Origin: Haloquadratum walsbyi J07HQW1
GTDB lineage: Archaea; Halobacteriota; Halobacteria; Halobacteriales; Haloferacaceae
Reading direction: 5' to 3'
DNA length: 64,000 nucleotides
NCBI GenBank assembly: GCA_000415965.1
Contig: KE356560.1
Span: forward strand, 621,304-685,303
The stretch's first letter is position 1. Each line of letters starts with the position of its first letter. Both the position numbers and the translations under genes were made by a program. Below the pieces are notes generated by a model. It was not told where the DNA came from. It did no database searches and worked only from the letters and a program-made list of their open reading frames with translations. Of the stretch, positions 1 through 9,714 are shown one piece after another.

Positions 1-309
1 ATCCGATTGGAGATGTGCACTCGCGTGAGTTGCATAATACTCGCACACCCGTGCACATTTTTCAATCTCAGCGCGAGCCTGTGTGATTGGCTTGCCCATC
101 TCTGTTGTCATTAATTGGGCGTACTCTTCGATGCGATCCGCAAGAATATCACCTGCAGTTGCAAGGAGTTGCTCACGATCACGAAGTGAACGATCACGCC
201 ACGTCTGAAATGTTGTCTGTGCCCGACTCAATATTGCTTCTACATCATCACTTGTGTCGGGTTCATACCGGTCGATCTGCTCGTTGGTTGCAGGATTGAT
301 CACATCCAT
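1..309 (-). CDS. Aldehyde dehydrogenase (succinate-semialdehyde dehydrogenase-like), N-terminal part
   Basis: The reverse strand is open from an ATG at 309 to the window edge, giving 103 codons of the N-terminus with the 3' end outside the window. The translation begins MDVINPATNEQIDRYEP and continues through WRDRSLRDR and TTEMGKPITQARAEI. This is the N-terminal cofactor-binding region of NAD(P)-dependent aldehyde dehydrogenases, closest in style to the succinate-semialdehyde (GabD-like) group, where NPATGE and EMGKP are typical. The catalytic Cys and Glu lie beyond the edge, so substrate cannot be judged. Family call is firm; the substrate is inference. Confidence 0.85.
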   Translation of the reverse strand, partial: MDVINPATNEQIDRYEPDTSDDVEAILSRAQTTFQTWRDRSLRDREQLLATAGDILADRIEEYAQLMTTEMGKPITQARAEIEKCARVCEYYATHASAHLQSD

Positions 310-976
310 ACATATGCGATAGTATGCTACGGTCATATACATCAGGGCGATCGGCGATCATATGCGACATATTGTTCGAGAGATATCGATCAACGTGCTG
401 AGTTGCTCTCAGACCAGATTATGAGATAAGAACGGGACATGAATATGATACGGATACTAGCGTCTAAGAACTTATTTGACCCCCAACGGTGCTGAGAGCA
501 ACGGTCTCACCATCATGCGCAGTGGGTTATCTGAGGATGGTGGCTGGTTGGAGAGTCATCTGAAACGGTAGTTGTCTGTTGGTTCAGTCGGAATCACACA
601 CTACAGGCCAGGTGAACCTCTCCGGGGTCAAGCCCCGAGGTCGTCGCCTCGTACAGTGATATACACTCATTGTGGTTTCAGATTCTAAGTTATTCTGTCG
701 TTGCGAATGGCAGTATCTGTGTCCGCGTCCATTGTGTAGTGCCGAATTGGTCGGCTGACGAATAGAATACAAGCAGTAGTGTACAAGCTACAAAGCGACT
801 TTCCCATGGCTTTGATATTGATGTGACCCCGGTGAGTTCACAAGCTACAACAGAGAGACCGGACAGAACCACGTCATGGGACATCATTTCGACGACGACA
901 CGTTCACACCTCAGACAACTGGTCATCGGGGACCTTTTCATACACTCAGTAGGTACACACACGCACACAATTCAGT
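310..976. other. Non-coding gap with IS200/IS605-type end repeats
   Basis: No convincing gene is visible. The stretch holds a palindromic repeat centred on GGGGTCAAGCCCC at 611-652, also found near 5365-5410 and, inverted and diverged, near 34826-34860. A second repeat around CTTTGATATTGATGTG at 808-841 recurs at 35156-35190. The 11-mer ACAAGCTACAA occurs twice, around 783 and 839, as a direct repeat flanking the second motif. These look like ends of lost IS200/IS605-type elements. Confidence 0.5.
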
Positions 977-2667
977 ATGGGAGCTTTCTCACAGCGGTTC
1001 CCGGAGATCGAGTTCTCCCGGCGAAATCGACTCATTATCTATTATCTCGTTGGTCTCGTACTGCTCGCCCTTCTGTATGCTGTGATCTACAATATTGCGC
1101 TGGCACGCCTGGAAGGCGTCAATCAGTCTATCTTTGCCTCGTTCGAATTCGTCGTCCAGACGATGACGACGACCGGGTATGGACAGGATTCCGACCTTTG
1201 GAGCCATCCGTTAATGTATCTGTTCGTATCACTTACGCAGATCTCTGGTATCGGCATCGGATTTTTTACCCTCCGTCTGATTATCATCCCGCTGTTCACC
1301 GGCGCCGAGGTCAACTTAGATGATCGATTAACACCGAAAACGGACCATATTATTATCTGTGAATACCGACGAGACTCTGTCGTTCTTCTTGACGAGCTTG
1401 AAGAACTTGGGATCGAATACATCCTGATTGCATCGAATGAAGAAAACGCCAAGGATCTCTCCGACGCCGGATATTCGGTTATTCATGGCTCTCCGCAGGA
1501 CCGGGATGCGTTCAAGCGAGCCAGTATCGATGCTGCACGAGCGGTCATAACGGACGCCGGGGATGCGAACGTCAACACTATTCTGACGGTTCGGTCAATC
1601 GATCCGAATATTGAGACCATCACCCTCACCGACGATAGCGACATGCGGAGCGCTCTGCTTGATGCAGGCGCAGATACTGTGTTGTCCCCACACGGAGTGC
1701 TCGGGCGTCGGCTCGCCGAGAAGGCAGTTTCCTCGTTCAGTTCTGAGCTGACGGACACAATCGAACTGGGGGCGAAATGGAAATTACGGAGATCCCGATT
1801 CAGCCGGGAAACCGATTAGTTGGGATGCGGATCCGCAACTCACAGATCAGAGAGCAGACGGGTGCCAATATTATCGGCGCATGGATCGACGGCGAGTTGC
1901 AACTTCCGCCCGACCCGGACGCGGTTATTCGTTCGAACACGGTGTTACTCGTTTCAGGCGCTCACGATGAACTTGAGGCGTTCGGTGAGTTCACGCAGCC
2001 ATACCCATACCGCACGTTTCGGCGACACGAGCGTATTATCATTGCCGGTCAGGGCGAGGTCGGGCAAGCCGCACGGGGGGTTATCGCCCAAGAGGGACTT
2101 GATGTCACGACGATCGACATCGAGGATCACGACGGTGTCGACATCGTTGGCGATGCAGATTCGGATGAAAACCTGCAGGCAGCCGACATTGGGGCTGCGG
2201 GTGCAATCATCGTCGGTCTTCCGGATGACTCCGCGTCGCTCCTGACAACGGTGTTGGCACGCTCATTGAACTCAAACATAGAGATCCTCGCACGTGTGAG
2301 CGATATTAATGCAACGCGAAAAGCACGGAGCGCCGGTGCGGACTACGTCCTCCCAGTCCCCCGAGTGAGCGCCTGGATGGTGGTCAGCGAACTCCACGAT
2401 GAAGATATCCTTGCTCCCGCGAGCCAGATTCGACTGCTCCGCGTGCCGGCAGACCCCCTGGCTGGGTCGACGCTCGCGGAGTCGGACATATACGAGAGGG
2501 CCGGCTGTCGTGTCATCGCCGTCGAAGACGATTCCGGATTGACTAGTACGGTTGACCCCCAGCGACGGTTCACGGGGGAAGAGCGAATCGTGCTTGTCGG
2601 ATCCGACGAAGCAGTCCAGCAGTTCAGAAAACAGTTCGATGTCTCACCAATTGAGCCGGAGGCTTGA
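977..2667 (+). pseudogene. Potassium channel with TrkA (RCK) domains, split by a frameshift
   Basis: Two reading frames make one protein of about 563 residues. The first (977-1819) has two membrane helices at residues 20-41 and about 80-110 flanking the K+ selectivity filter TTTGYG (64-69), then a first TrkA-N-like domain whose nucleotide loop is degenerate. The second (1777-2667) supplies a TrkA-C domain, a TrkA-N domain with the loop AGQGEVG and a final TrkA-C domain. They join naturally if one G is added to the G5 run at 1768-1772, giving ELGGEMEITEIP. Intact, it would be a gated K+ channel or conductance regulator at the membrane. Start ATG 977 is the first in frame before helix 1. Both halves are otherwise clean, so a recent mutation, a sequencing error or transcript slippage are all possible. 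Confidence 0.8.
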
Positions 2668-2814
2668 ATACTCGTTCGAAATGAACTCTAGCAATTACGA
2701 ACGCTTCCATGGACCGGGAGACTACATAAGCGACGAGCCGGGCATCCTCATCGCCAGCACGCACCGTGAACGCGTCAACTGTCTGTGCTTTTTCAATATG
2801 GTCTGATCGTCCGA

Positions 2815-3215
2815 TTCTTACTCATCAGACACAGTCTCGTAGTCCCGGATCTTCTGAGACGGCTCACGCGGGACTGAGGGATCTGCATTCTGGAGTTTGG
2901 TGATCGAGTAGCTGTCTCTCGGAGATCAACACGAAACTACTCACATCAGTTTAATCATACTATTTGCTGCTCCGAAATCGCCTCGAAACCCAGTTATAGA
3001 ATCTAGGACGGTCCTTTGGCTAGTCGCTGAAGACTATTTCATGCCCTCATCCGCGCGGTTCCCTCAGTGCGAACACCAGAAAGAGGGCGTCCATCCCATA
3101 TCGTGTAAGTCCAACGTAGCGATCCGCAGCGTTGAATATTAGATGGATCAACAGGAGCGAGCAGACGAACTATCCAACGAACGTGTGATTATCGTGTTTA
3201 AATCACGTTACGAAG
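2815..3215 (-). pseudogene. Decayed DDE transposase fragment, second copy of the 6.6-8.0 kb family
   Basis: Reverse-strand reading gives VPREPS near 2870 and, further upstream, FVCSLLLIHLIF followed by ADRYVGLTRYGMDALF (about 3070-3180). These align in the same order and spacing with VPREPERSL and with FVCELPMTYFRLEA and GSTGYEMDTLF of the remnant at 6588-7960. Stops and deletions interrupt the reading, so only the N-terminal third is traceable. It is dead mobile DNA. The short forward ORF at 3143-3292 is its antisense shadow. Confidence 0.65.
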
Positions 3216-3424
3216 ATGATGTGAACGTCCGATTCCAGATCATCAAACGATGTTCGATTGCACAGCGGTATCGAATCGTGCGCCGGGCATAAGTATACGA
3301 ACAACTTGTTATTTATCTGAGAATCATCCGGCGAGACTCCGGGGTTGCCGTCATATTCACTACCGCAGTATCCCGTATCAATGACTTTTTCCGAAGCTAT
3401 TGATGCGTTATGTTGACGAACCAG

Positions 3425-3667
3425 TCAGGCATATGTTTGATACGTAATAAAGAGCGCGATAGCGAGACATACGACACCGAGTCCACGAATAAGTAGTGTC
3501 CACTGGTCAGAGAGCAAATCATGATTGTCTGTACCGTAATCACCACGGCGTCGACGGTTCGGACCAACGAACACGGACAGTCGGAGTGCTGTCTGTGGTA
3601 CGGTAATCAACACAACGCCAAGCAGGATGCCGAGAACGACTGCAAGGAGTTCGCGGACTCCAGGCAT
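3425..3667 (-). CDS. Small membrane protein downstream of htpX
   Basis: An 80-residue protein with two predicted membrane helices, one at residues 6-26 (LLAVVLGILLGVVLI) and one at about 58-76, joined by a basic and polar loop containing RRRRGD. Its ATG at 3667 directly abuts the TAG stop of htpX (3668), so the pair is almost certainly translationally coupled. I do not recognise a named family. Position suggests a partner or accessory of the HtpX membrane protease, which is inference from synteny alone. Confidence 0.75.
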   Translation of the reverse strand: MPGVRELLAVVLGILLGVVLITVPQTALRLSVFVGPNRRRRGDYGTDNHDLLSDQWTLLIRGLGVVCLAIALFITYQTYA

Positions 3668-4576
3668 CTATGATCGGAGTCGCTGGATGCGCTTTTCCAT
3701 CGGAGGGTGGGTGGAAACGATCTGCTGGAGGAACCCACGATCAGAACTGGAGATGCAGAGTGCACTCACCTGCTGATCAACATCTGCGTCGCGAGGGCGC
3801 TGACTCCTCCGCCCGCGGTTCCGGCGATTAGCCGACCCACGGTCGTGCTGGGCACGCCCAGCCAACTGTTGTGTCTGCTGGTTGCCCTGATGAATCTTCT
3901 CAAGCGCGCGAGCAAGTGGTTCACCCTGCCCGATGACATCTTCGGCATCGGCGTCGGCAACGTATTCGTGGTATCGGGAGATTGCGAGCACGAATATTAT
4001 CACGAAGAACTGGACGATGTTCCCGACGATAATCGCGAGGAAGAAATCCGTGAGATCGTTCTCACCAGTGAACAACACGATATACTGCGCAACGATAGCG
4101 ATGATGGATGCAATCCCTTGACCGAGTTGCATCGTAATCACATCGCGATTGTCGATGTGTGCGAGTTCATGGGCGACGACGTCTTCAAGCTCGCTGCGAT
4201 CAAGCAACTGGATGAGTTCTCGGGAGATGACGACAGTCCCGTTACCACGGCGACCGACTGCGAACGCATTCGGCACACCCATGTCAGCGATCTTTAACGA
4301 CGGCTTCTTCATGTCCTTTTTCTCACAGATGCGTTCAACGAATTGGTGTATCTGCGAGTACTGGGTCTCGGGCAAGTCTTCGGCTCCGACGCTCCGTAAC
4401 GCGGCCCACTTACCGATTTTATACTGGACTCCGATTAGGAGGATGCTACCAACAATGGCAACCGGGAGGATACTCTCGCCAAACGCTACCATCGCTGCGA
4501 CGACAGCTATGAGGTAAAACCCCACGAGAAGCGCACCAACAACTGCCATCGGTAACTTAACTCCAAAATGTCGCAT
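3668..4576 (-). CDS. htpX: HtpX-like membrane zinc metalloprotease (peptidase M48)
   Basis: The 302-residue protein has two N-terminal membrane helices (residues 8-52), the zinc motif HELAH at 136-140 and a further helix pair around 155-200 leading into RYHEYVADADA, whose Glu (about 204) is the expected third zinc ligand. This is the standard HtpX layout and length. Family members degrade misfolded membrane proteins with the active site on the cytoplasmic side. The segment at about 228-262 is rich in Gln, Arg and Asn and looks like a variable insertion. A small membrane-protein gene follows with no gap. The strongly open forward frame at 3707-4297 is an antisense shadow. Confidence 0.93.
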   Translation of the reverse strand: MRHFGVKLPMAVVGALLVGFYLIAVVAAMVAFGESILPVAIVGSILLIGVQYKIGKWAALRSVGAEDLPETQYSQIHQFVERICEKKDMKKPSLKIADMGVPNAFAVGRRGNGTVVISRELIQLLDRSELEDVVAHELAHIDNRDVITMQLGQGIASIIAIVAQYIVLFTGENDLTDFFLAIIVGNIVQFFVIIFVLAISRYHEYVADADAEDVIGQGEPLARALEKIHQGNQQTQQLAGRAQHDRGSANRRNRGRRSQRPRDADVDQQVSALCISSSDRGFLQQIVSTHPPMEKRIQRLRS

Positions 4577-5080
4577 AGTAGTTATGTTGGAGAGAAGGTC
4601 CCGTCAGTGTATTCAGTTTCGACGCTAGCTGTTTCGTTGATCTGAATCAGTCTCTGATTGATAACCGATCGACTGAGTCCAGTCGTCAATTCTGTACTGG
4701 GTCTGTCGGTCGAGGCGAGTCTCTGCATATGTATGTGATCAATCAATCGCGTTACGTTCACCATCAGCGGTGCTGACCAAGACCGCCCGTCGCTGTAAAC
4801 CAAGACGATACATCTGGAGACGGCTCGTTGAGGGTGTTGACGACTTCCATCGGAAGGTTCGCCGGTGGAGTCGAAAGTTTATACGACATCGATCACTCTT
4901 ATATTAACTATCACTGTCCGCGAATGAATATATTTTTCACTAAAATGATAAAACGGCTTCCGTGATTACCGAGTATAACATCACCCGAAGCTTCGTGATA
5001 TGCAAGTTTCGTACTGCATTGCGTCGTGCTCTGTCGCTTCGAAGTTGAGGTCCTCGCCACGACTAACCGCGGTAATCTTT
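4577..5080. other. Non-coding stretch between htpX and a regulator remnant
   Basis: No supported gene. The reverse ORF at 4582-4803 has no recognisable domain and an unremarkable composition. A+T-rich runs around 4895-4950 may belong to the htpX upstream region, but I cannot place a clear TATA box. Confidence 0.4.
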
Positions 5081-5406
5081 GAACTCACGACAGTCGCCGC
5101 AAACGAGTCGTCCCATTGGATGCTCGTGCCCTTGAACTCTGCCATGACCTCGTCCGACGGCGCCCCTACATCGACTTCTCTGAACGACTGACCAGCAAGG
5201 CTCCTGAGGCGCTGTACTATCTCGATCAGCCACGAACTGTCTCTGAGATTATCCACGGGAGCGACAACTATCGAAACACGGCTGACCGCGCTCTCAGCCG
5301 ATTTCGTGACCGCGGGCTCGCAGAGGCGGGTGATGATTACAACGAGTTCAACGCCTACGTTGAGGTGAATCCACCCCGGGGTCAAGCCCCGAGGCAGTCG
5401 CCTTGA
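5001..5406 (+). pseudogene. Remnant of a winged-helix regulator
   Basis: One forward frame reads RFEVEVLATTNRGNL, hits a TGA at 5080-5082, then continues THDSRRKRVVPLDARALELC and into 96 residues ending at 5406. The middle part, EALYYLDQPRTVSEIIHGSD followed by ADRALSRFRDRGLAEAG, has the spacing of a winged-helix DNA-binding domain (helix, recognition helix, RxRDRGL wing start). The frame then runs into the GGGGTCAAGCCCC repeat, so the native C-terminus is replaced by mobile-element end sequence. Broken at both ends and by an internal stop, it is a pseudogene. The target is unknown. Confidence 0.5.
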
Positions 5407-5410
5407 CCGC
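5365..5410. repeat. GGGGTCAAGCCCC palindromic repeat, IS200/IS605-type end
   Basis: A near copy of the repeat at 611-652 and, on the other strand, 34826-34860: a GGGGTCAAGCCCC core followed by GAGGCAGTCGCCTTGAC. The flanking palindromes can form hairpins like those at ends of IS200/IS605 elements. No transposase gene adjoins it here. Confidence 0.5.
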
Positions 5411-5526
5411 CTGTACAATATCATATGAACAGGCGGATCATTGCACACTGGCAGGAGACTCACCTGTCCGGTTTGTCATTTGATATAGCGATATACAGTG
5501 TATTAGATTCAAACGGTCGAACTCAC

Positions 5527-5536
5527 GATATTTTTA
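5527..5536 (+). promoter_or_regulatory. TATA box for rio2
   Basis: GATATTTTTA lies 24-33 bp before the chosen ATG at 5560, the spacing expected for a leaderless haloarchaeal transcript. This supports 5560 over the in-frame upstream start at 5425. Confidence 0.5.
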
Positions 5537-5559
5537 GGCGTTGCTGCCATCAAATAACT

Positions 5560-6477
5560 ATGGTGCGGAATGTCGCCGGCGTGATGACCGAATTAGAGCC
5601 TGAGGATTTCTATTTACTTTCAGGTGTCGAGCAGGGAATGCGGTTCTCTGAGTGGGTTAATCGCGGAAAGTTGCCACAGCTATCAGGACTTTCACCTGAG
5701 GAGGTTAATTACCGTCTTGATCGATGTGCGACTCGGGAATTAATTGAGCGAAAAACAATTCAATATGAAGGATACACACTCACGGCTGAGGGATATGATG
5801 CCCTTGCTCTTCGCACATTCAGTAAGCGTGAGACAGTTGATGGAGTTGGTGCACCGCTTGGGGTCGGAAAAGAGAGTGATGTTCTAGAAGTAAAATCGTA
5901 TAAACCACTTGCATTAAAATTCCACAGAGAAGGATATACTAACTTTCGTGAGGTAATGCGCGAGCGTGATTATACAGCCGAGAATGATCACGTCTCGTGG
6001 CTTTATACTGCTCGAAAAGCAGCCGAACGCGAGTATGAAGCGCTTGAGGCGCTGTATCCCGATGTCTCGGTCCCACAACCGATTGATCAGAATCGTCATG
6101 GAATTGTGATGAGTAAGTTTGAGGCAGTTGAGCTTAATCGCGCGCAATTGCCACAACAGCAGGCTATTGGTGTACTTGAGTTGATCCTCACGGAAATGCA
6201 GCGTGCGTACGACAATGGATACGTCCATGCCGATATGAGTGAGTATAATGTTGCGGTGAGTGAAAATGGAGTAACAGTCTTTGATTGGCCACAGGCTGTC
6301 TCAACAGATCATGAAAACGCTCACGAACGTCTTTGTCGTGATATTTCAAACTTATTAATGTATTTTGAACGCAAATATCCAAATGCGACCGATAGGATTG
6401 ACGCTGAATCAGATGCTGTCCGTATCGCTAACTCGATTGCCGCAGGGCAGTTTGAGTCAGTTGATAACATATCATAA
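5560..6477 (+). CDS. rio2: RIO2-type atypical serine/threonine kinase
   Basis: Starting at ATG 5560 gives 305 residues, the usual archaeal Rio2 length; the upstream in-frame extension to 5425 is not family-like and a TATA box sits at the right distance from 5560. Residues 1-90 form the N-terminal winged-helix domain specific to Rio2. The kinase domain follows: P-loop GVGKESDV (101-108), ATP lysine in ALKFHREG (120), catalytic HADMSEYN (Asp225) and metal-binding Asp242 in FDWPQAV. Rio2 acts in maturation of the small ribosomal subunit. The gene is intact and A+T-rich, unlike the decayed, more G+C-rich neighbours on both sides. Confidence 0.94.
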   Translation: MVRNVAGVMTELEPEDFYLLSGVEQGMRFSEWVNRGKLPQLSGLSPEEVNYRLDRCATRELIERKTIQYEGYTLTAEGYDALALRTFSKRETVDGVGAPLGVGKESDVLEVKSYKPLALKFHREGYTNFREVMRERDYTAENDHVSWLYTARKAAEREYEALEALYPDVSVPQPIDQNRHGIVMSKFEAVELNRAQLPQQQAIGVLELILTEMQRAYDNGYVHADMSEYNVAVSENGVTVFDWPQAVSTDHENAHERLCRDISNLLMYFERKYPNATDRIDAESDAVRIANSIAAGQFESVDNIS

Positions 6478-6587
6478 TTATTGAAAAATCCGCTCACAAA
6501 CTGCTAACAAAGAGATCTAAGCATAATTAATTGCTGTATATAAACTGTATGTCGCGATATCAAACTCCACTATCTGGAAGATGTGAC

Positions 6588-7960
6588 TACATCCGGTACA
6601 GCAGACCTGTAAGAAGCCCACTCTTTCGATTCGTCATGAACACCGAATACTACCAGTGATCGTCGTGTTTGGAGTTCTCTTTCTGCCGGTAATTAATTTC
6701 GTTGAGTCCCGCTCATCGTTGCCGAGATGCAGTTTTCGATCAGTCTCGTCGGTTCGTCCCCTTCTTGAGGAGCCGTTTCGCCTGGTCTTTCTCACTCGTC
6801 TGCATTCGCTTGGGCACGACGTAGGAGAGGTCACGCTGGTTTAGCATCTCCAGGATGTGTTGACTATCGAACTCCCGATCCATCAGCACATTATTGACGT
6901 GAACGAGAGGTTCTCTGCCGAGTCCAAGAGGTCCTTGACGGTCTCCGTCGTGTTGTCCCCTTCCCGGACTGGACGCGCATCTAAGACGATTGGGACGGCA
7001 TTCCCGACCAGCTGAACCGTTGCCCACTGGGAAGCATACTTGTCGGCTTTCTCCTTCGTCCCGATAATCCCGTCTTCATGACCGGTCGATTGCCAGTGAA
7101 CGGGTTGGACTCGATAATATCTATGGTCACGATTCCGGCCCCGAAGAACTGTTCTGTCTCTGCGACCCGGTCCAGCAGTCGACTCACCGCCTATCGGTAC
7201 ATCTCCCGAATCTCTTTGATAAAGAGGTCTCGGATGTGGTCGCGATGAGCGTGCCCGAGAGGTGTCCGCTCTCGTGTTGACTCGTGAGTGAAACTGCGAG
7301 CACCCTCGTTGGCGGCTAGATTCTCACGTAGTCCCAGGTAGGTCTGTAAGCCCCAGTAAGCGTTCTCGTGAATCTCACAACCGTCTCCACAATCTAACGA
7401 GAACGCTGAACGCTGGGAAGACAGTTCGACTGACGTGCTCAGTAATCGTCACAGCGTTGTTGAGGATAGCCTGACTGTCTGGATCTGATTCGTCTGCGTT
7501 GTTGCTTCGAGGCGGGAGGCTTCGTTCTGGCTCGCGCGGGACAGCGACACCTGCATTCTCCGCTTTGACGAGAATCATTCGAGCCGCTTTCCAGACCGTC
7601 TCACGCAGGTCTTGTGTGAGACGGTTATTCCAGCTACGCCAGAGTGTCGGCTGGTTGGGGACTGTCCCCAACTCTAAGCGCTCACAGAGTGCCGGGTGGC
7701 TATCGAGGTATTCAACGAGTGCTGTTTCGTGCTCCGTGGAGTTCTTTCAGCAAGAACATGCGAAAGAGGGTATCCATCTCGTAGCCTGTCGAACCCCCGT
7801 AGCAGTCGTGGGCTTCGAGTCTGAAGTAGGTCATCGGAAGCTCGCAGACGAACCTCTCAACTGAGCTGTGATTAGGGTGCGTGAACCAGAGTCCCGACAC
7901 AACTCGAACGTCCGATTCTAATCCGGCGAGCGCGGTTCGATCGTACAGCGGCGTCGAGTC
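6588..7960 (-). pseudogene. Decayed DDE (IS4-like) transposase
   Basis: Joining reverse-strand frames reconstructs most of a transposase: near 7900 VSGLWFTHPNHSSVERFV, then GSTGYEMDTLFRMFLLKE, PTLWRSWNNRLTQDLRETV, LQTYLGLRENLAANEGARS, VAETEQFFGAGIVTIDI, and near 6880 NNVLMDREFDSQHILEML and YVVPKRMQTSEK. VTIDI and LMDREFDS hold the likely first and second catalytic Asp. At least four frameshifts and in-frame stops interrupt it, and the reading ends at about 6590, before the region of the final catalytic Glu. It is the better-preserved of two copies (see 2815-3215). I cannot name the ISfinder group with confidence. Confidence 0.8.
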
Positions 7961-8175
7961 ATATACTGACTACTCAGCGTGTGGCTGTCGTGCGATCCGT
8001 CAGAAGACAGCATATCGAGAGTCGCGAGTCGCAACCACTACGAGAGGGTGACCACGACACACTCAAGAATTCGTCTAACTGCTCAATATATCCTCTGTAT
8101 CTCACACGCCCCCTCGATCAGTCATGAAGCAGTTAATTGGCGCCACACGTTCTTATTTAGCCACGTGAACAACCG

Positions 8176-9271
8176 ATGACCCTGAGCGACACCGAGACGA
8201 ATATCGACATGGAACATTTTCAGTCATACCTCTCTACGCACTTTGACGTACACGTCGTCGAGACTGAAATCCTCAACGTAGGTCTCAATCGGATTATCCG
8301 CATCGGAACTCCGGAGAATCCCAACGAGTACGTGGTGCGACACCCCACCAGCGCCCGTACTGATTCGGGGTTCATCGACGCGGCGACCGAATTCAAAGTC
8401 ATGGAGCGGCTTGAGTCGACCGATGTCCCCGCTCCGAACGCGATCCACTTCTGTGCGGATGAGTCAGTCCTCGGCACGCCCTTCTCAGTGATCGAGTTCG
8501 TCGAAGGTGCTGGAATTCACCAGGGGGAGTCACTTCCGCCCGGTCAACAAACTCCACGAGCACGCGAACGGCTCGGAACGCTGCTCGTTGATACGCTTAC
8601 ACATCTTCACACTGTCGATGTCGACCAGTTCGACGATATCTGTGAACGCGTTCGTCCCACAGAACAGGTCGCTCAGACACTCGCCCAGCTGGAGGACGCG
8701 ACGAACGCCACCGAACACGACTGTGAATCACTGTGGTGGGTCGCCGACTGGTTAGAACACGCCAGAGCGCTCAGCGACTGCCCTCGTTCACGGTGACTAC
8801 AAACTAGACAACGTCTTCTGGACGTGGCCGGATGGCCCCCGGGTAGGTGCGGTCGTTGATTGGGAAACGGCGATGATACGAGATCCACGAACAGAGCTGG
8901 GGAATTTGCTGTTCTACTGGTGTGCGGCGACCGACCCCTCACCATCGATAGACGAGTTTGCCGACCGGCATTCAGATGCAGTGATAGCCGAGCTACGAAA
9001 GCGAGACCAACGCGGGTTCTGGTCGTTCACAAGCGAGCCGGGAAGCGTAGGTCGCCACGATCTGGTCTCCCAGTGGGAGCGTACTACTGGACTCGAGTAC
9101 GACAACGATCGCTTCTACCGCAGCTTCAGCGCGTTCATGTTGGCGACCGTGTGGGAGGGTCTGTACGCCGATGCGCTCGAACACGGCGAGGATAGCAGCG
9201 ACTGGGAGGCCCACATCGAGTACGTGGCACGACTTGCCCGGATGATCGCTACTGGTGAGGTGCCACTGTAA
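8176..9271 (+). pseudogene. Aminoglycoside phosphotransferase (APH) family kinase, frameshifted
   Basis: The first frame (8176-8796) has the N-lobe, with VGLNRIIRIG and EYVVRHPTS resembling the nucleotide loop and ATP-binding strand, and FSVIEFVEG at the hinge. It breaks at CPRSR. The other frame continues LVHGDYKLDN (catalytic Brenner motif, His codon at 8789), then AVVDWETA (metal-binding Asp) and RDPRTELGNLL, ending at 9271. Removing one C from the CCC at 8781-8783 restores a single protein of about 365 residues. The family phosphorylates small molecules such as sugars, choline or aminoglycosides; the substrate here cannot be told. Both catalytic motifs are intact, so the lesion is recent or a sequence error. 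Confidence 0.8.
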
Positions 9272-9364
9272 AATTCGCTTCGACCAGCCTTCAGGTACGT
9301 ATCCCTACCTAACGGCGGTTTCGGTAGAAAAGAGTCGAATCAACGAGATTTCAACGGACCTCCG

Positions 9365-9714
9365 CTAATGTAGCTCTTCGACGAGCCCAGCAACCGCCTC
9401 GTTGACGAGATTGTTGTCAAGGCGACCTCGCCAGAGGTCGATATCTCGTGGTCGATCGATTGGACGCCCCAAGGGACGATTCGACTCTCGTCGGGCGTCC
9501 CACCACGCAGCCATCTCTCTTCGGGAATATCGATGAGGTCGTCCATCCAGGATTTCGTCGTTAACGTCAACTTAATATACTGCTCGCCGCGGGACGGACG
9601 ACCTTCGTGATTCAAGAGAATGAGCCACGGTCAGGCATCGTCCTCCCTTTGAAACGGGTCGTCACCGTGAACTATGTCGCCCCGCTCAAAATCGGGGTTG
9701 CGGTCTCGTCAGTC
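9365..9714 (-). pseudogene. PemK/MazF-like toxin, decayed
   Basis: Reverse-strand reading gives ERGDIVHGDDPFQREDDA, a TGA stop, PWLILLNHEG, then RGEQYIKLTLTTKSWMDDL, GGTPDESRIVPWGVQSID and, after a one-base frameshift near 9450, DIDLWRGRLDNNLVNEAV and LVEELH with a stop at 9365-9367. The opening GD(I/V)VxxxDPF, the Trp-Leu-Ile strand and TLTTKSW match haloarchaeal type II toxins related to PemK (endoribonucleases). The start is also out of frame with the rest. It lies directly after the antitoxin-like remnant in the usual order, so this is a dead toxin-antitoxin cassette. Confidence 0.65.

Noticed and set aside
823..1323. Forward ORF of 166 residues
   Set aside because: Overlaps the channel gene in another frame and contains no domain.
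3143..3292. 49-residue forward ORF (MDQQERADELSNERV)
   Set aside because: Lies opposite readable transposase peptides on the reverse strand; best explained as an antisense shadow.
3707..4297. Forward ORF of 196 residues
   Set aside because: Antisense to htpX, which has the HELAH motif and full family length.
4582..4803. Reverse ORF of 73 residues next to htpX
   Set aside because: No domain or start signal; appears to be chance open frame in a gap.
4981..5463. Reverse ORF of 160 residues
   Set aside because: Opposite the winged-helix remnant and across a mobile-element repeat; its LPRGLTPGW stretch is just the translated palindrome.
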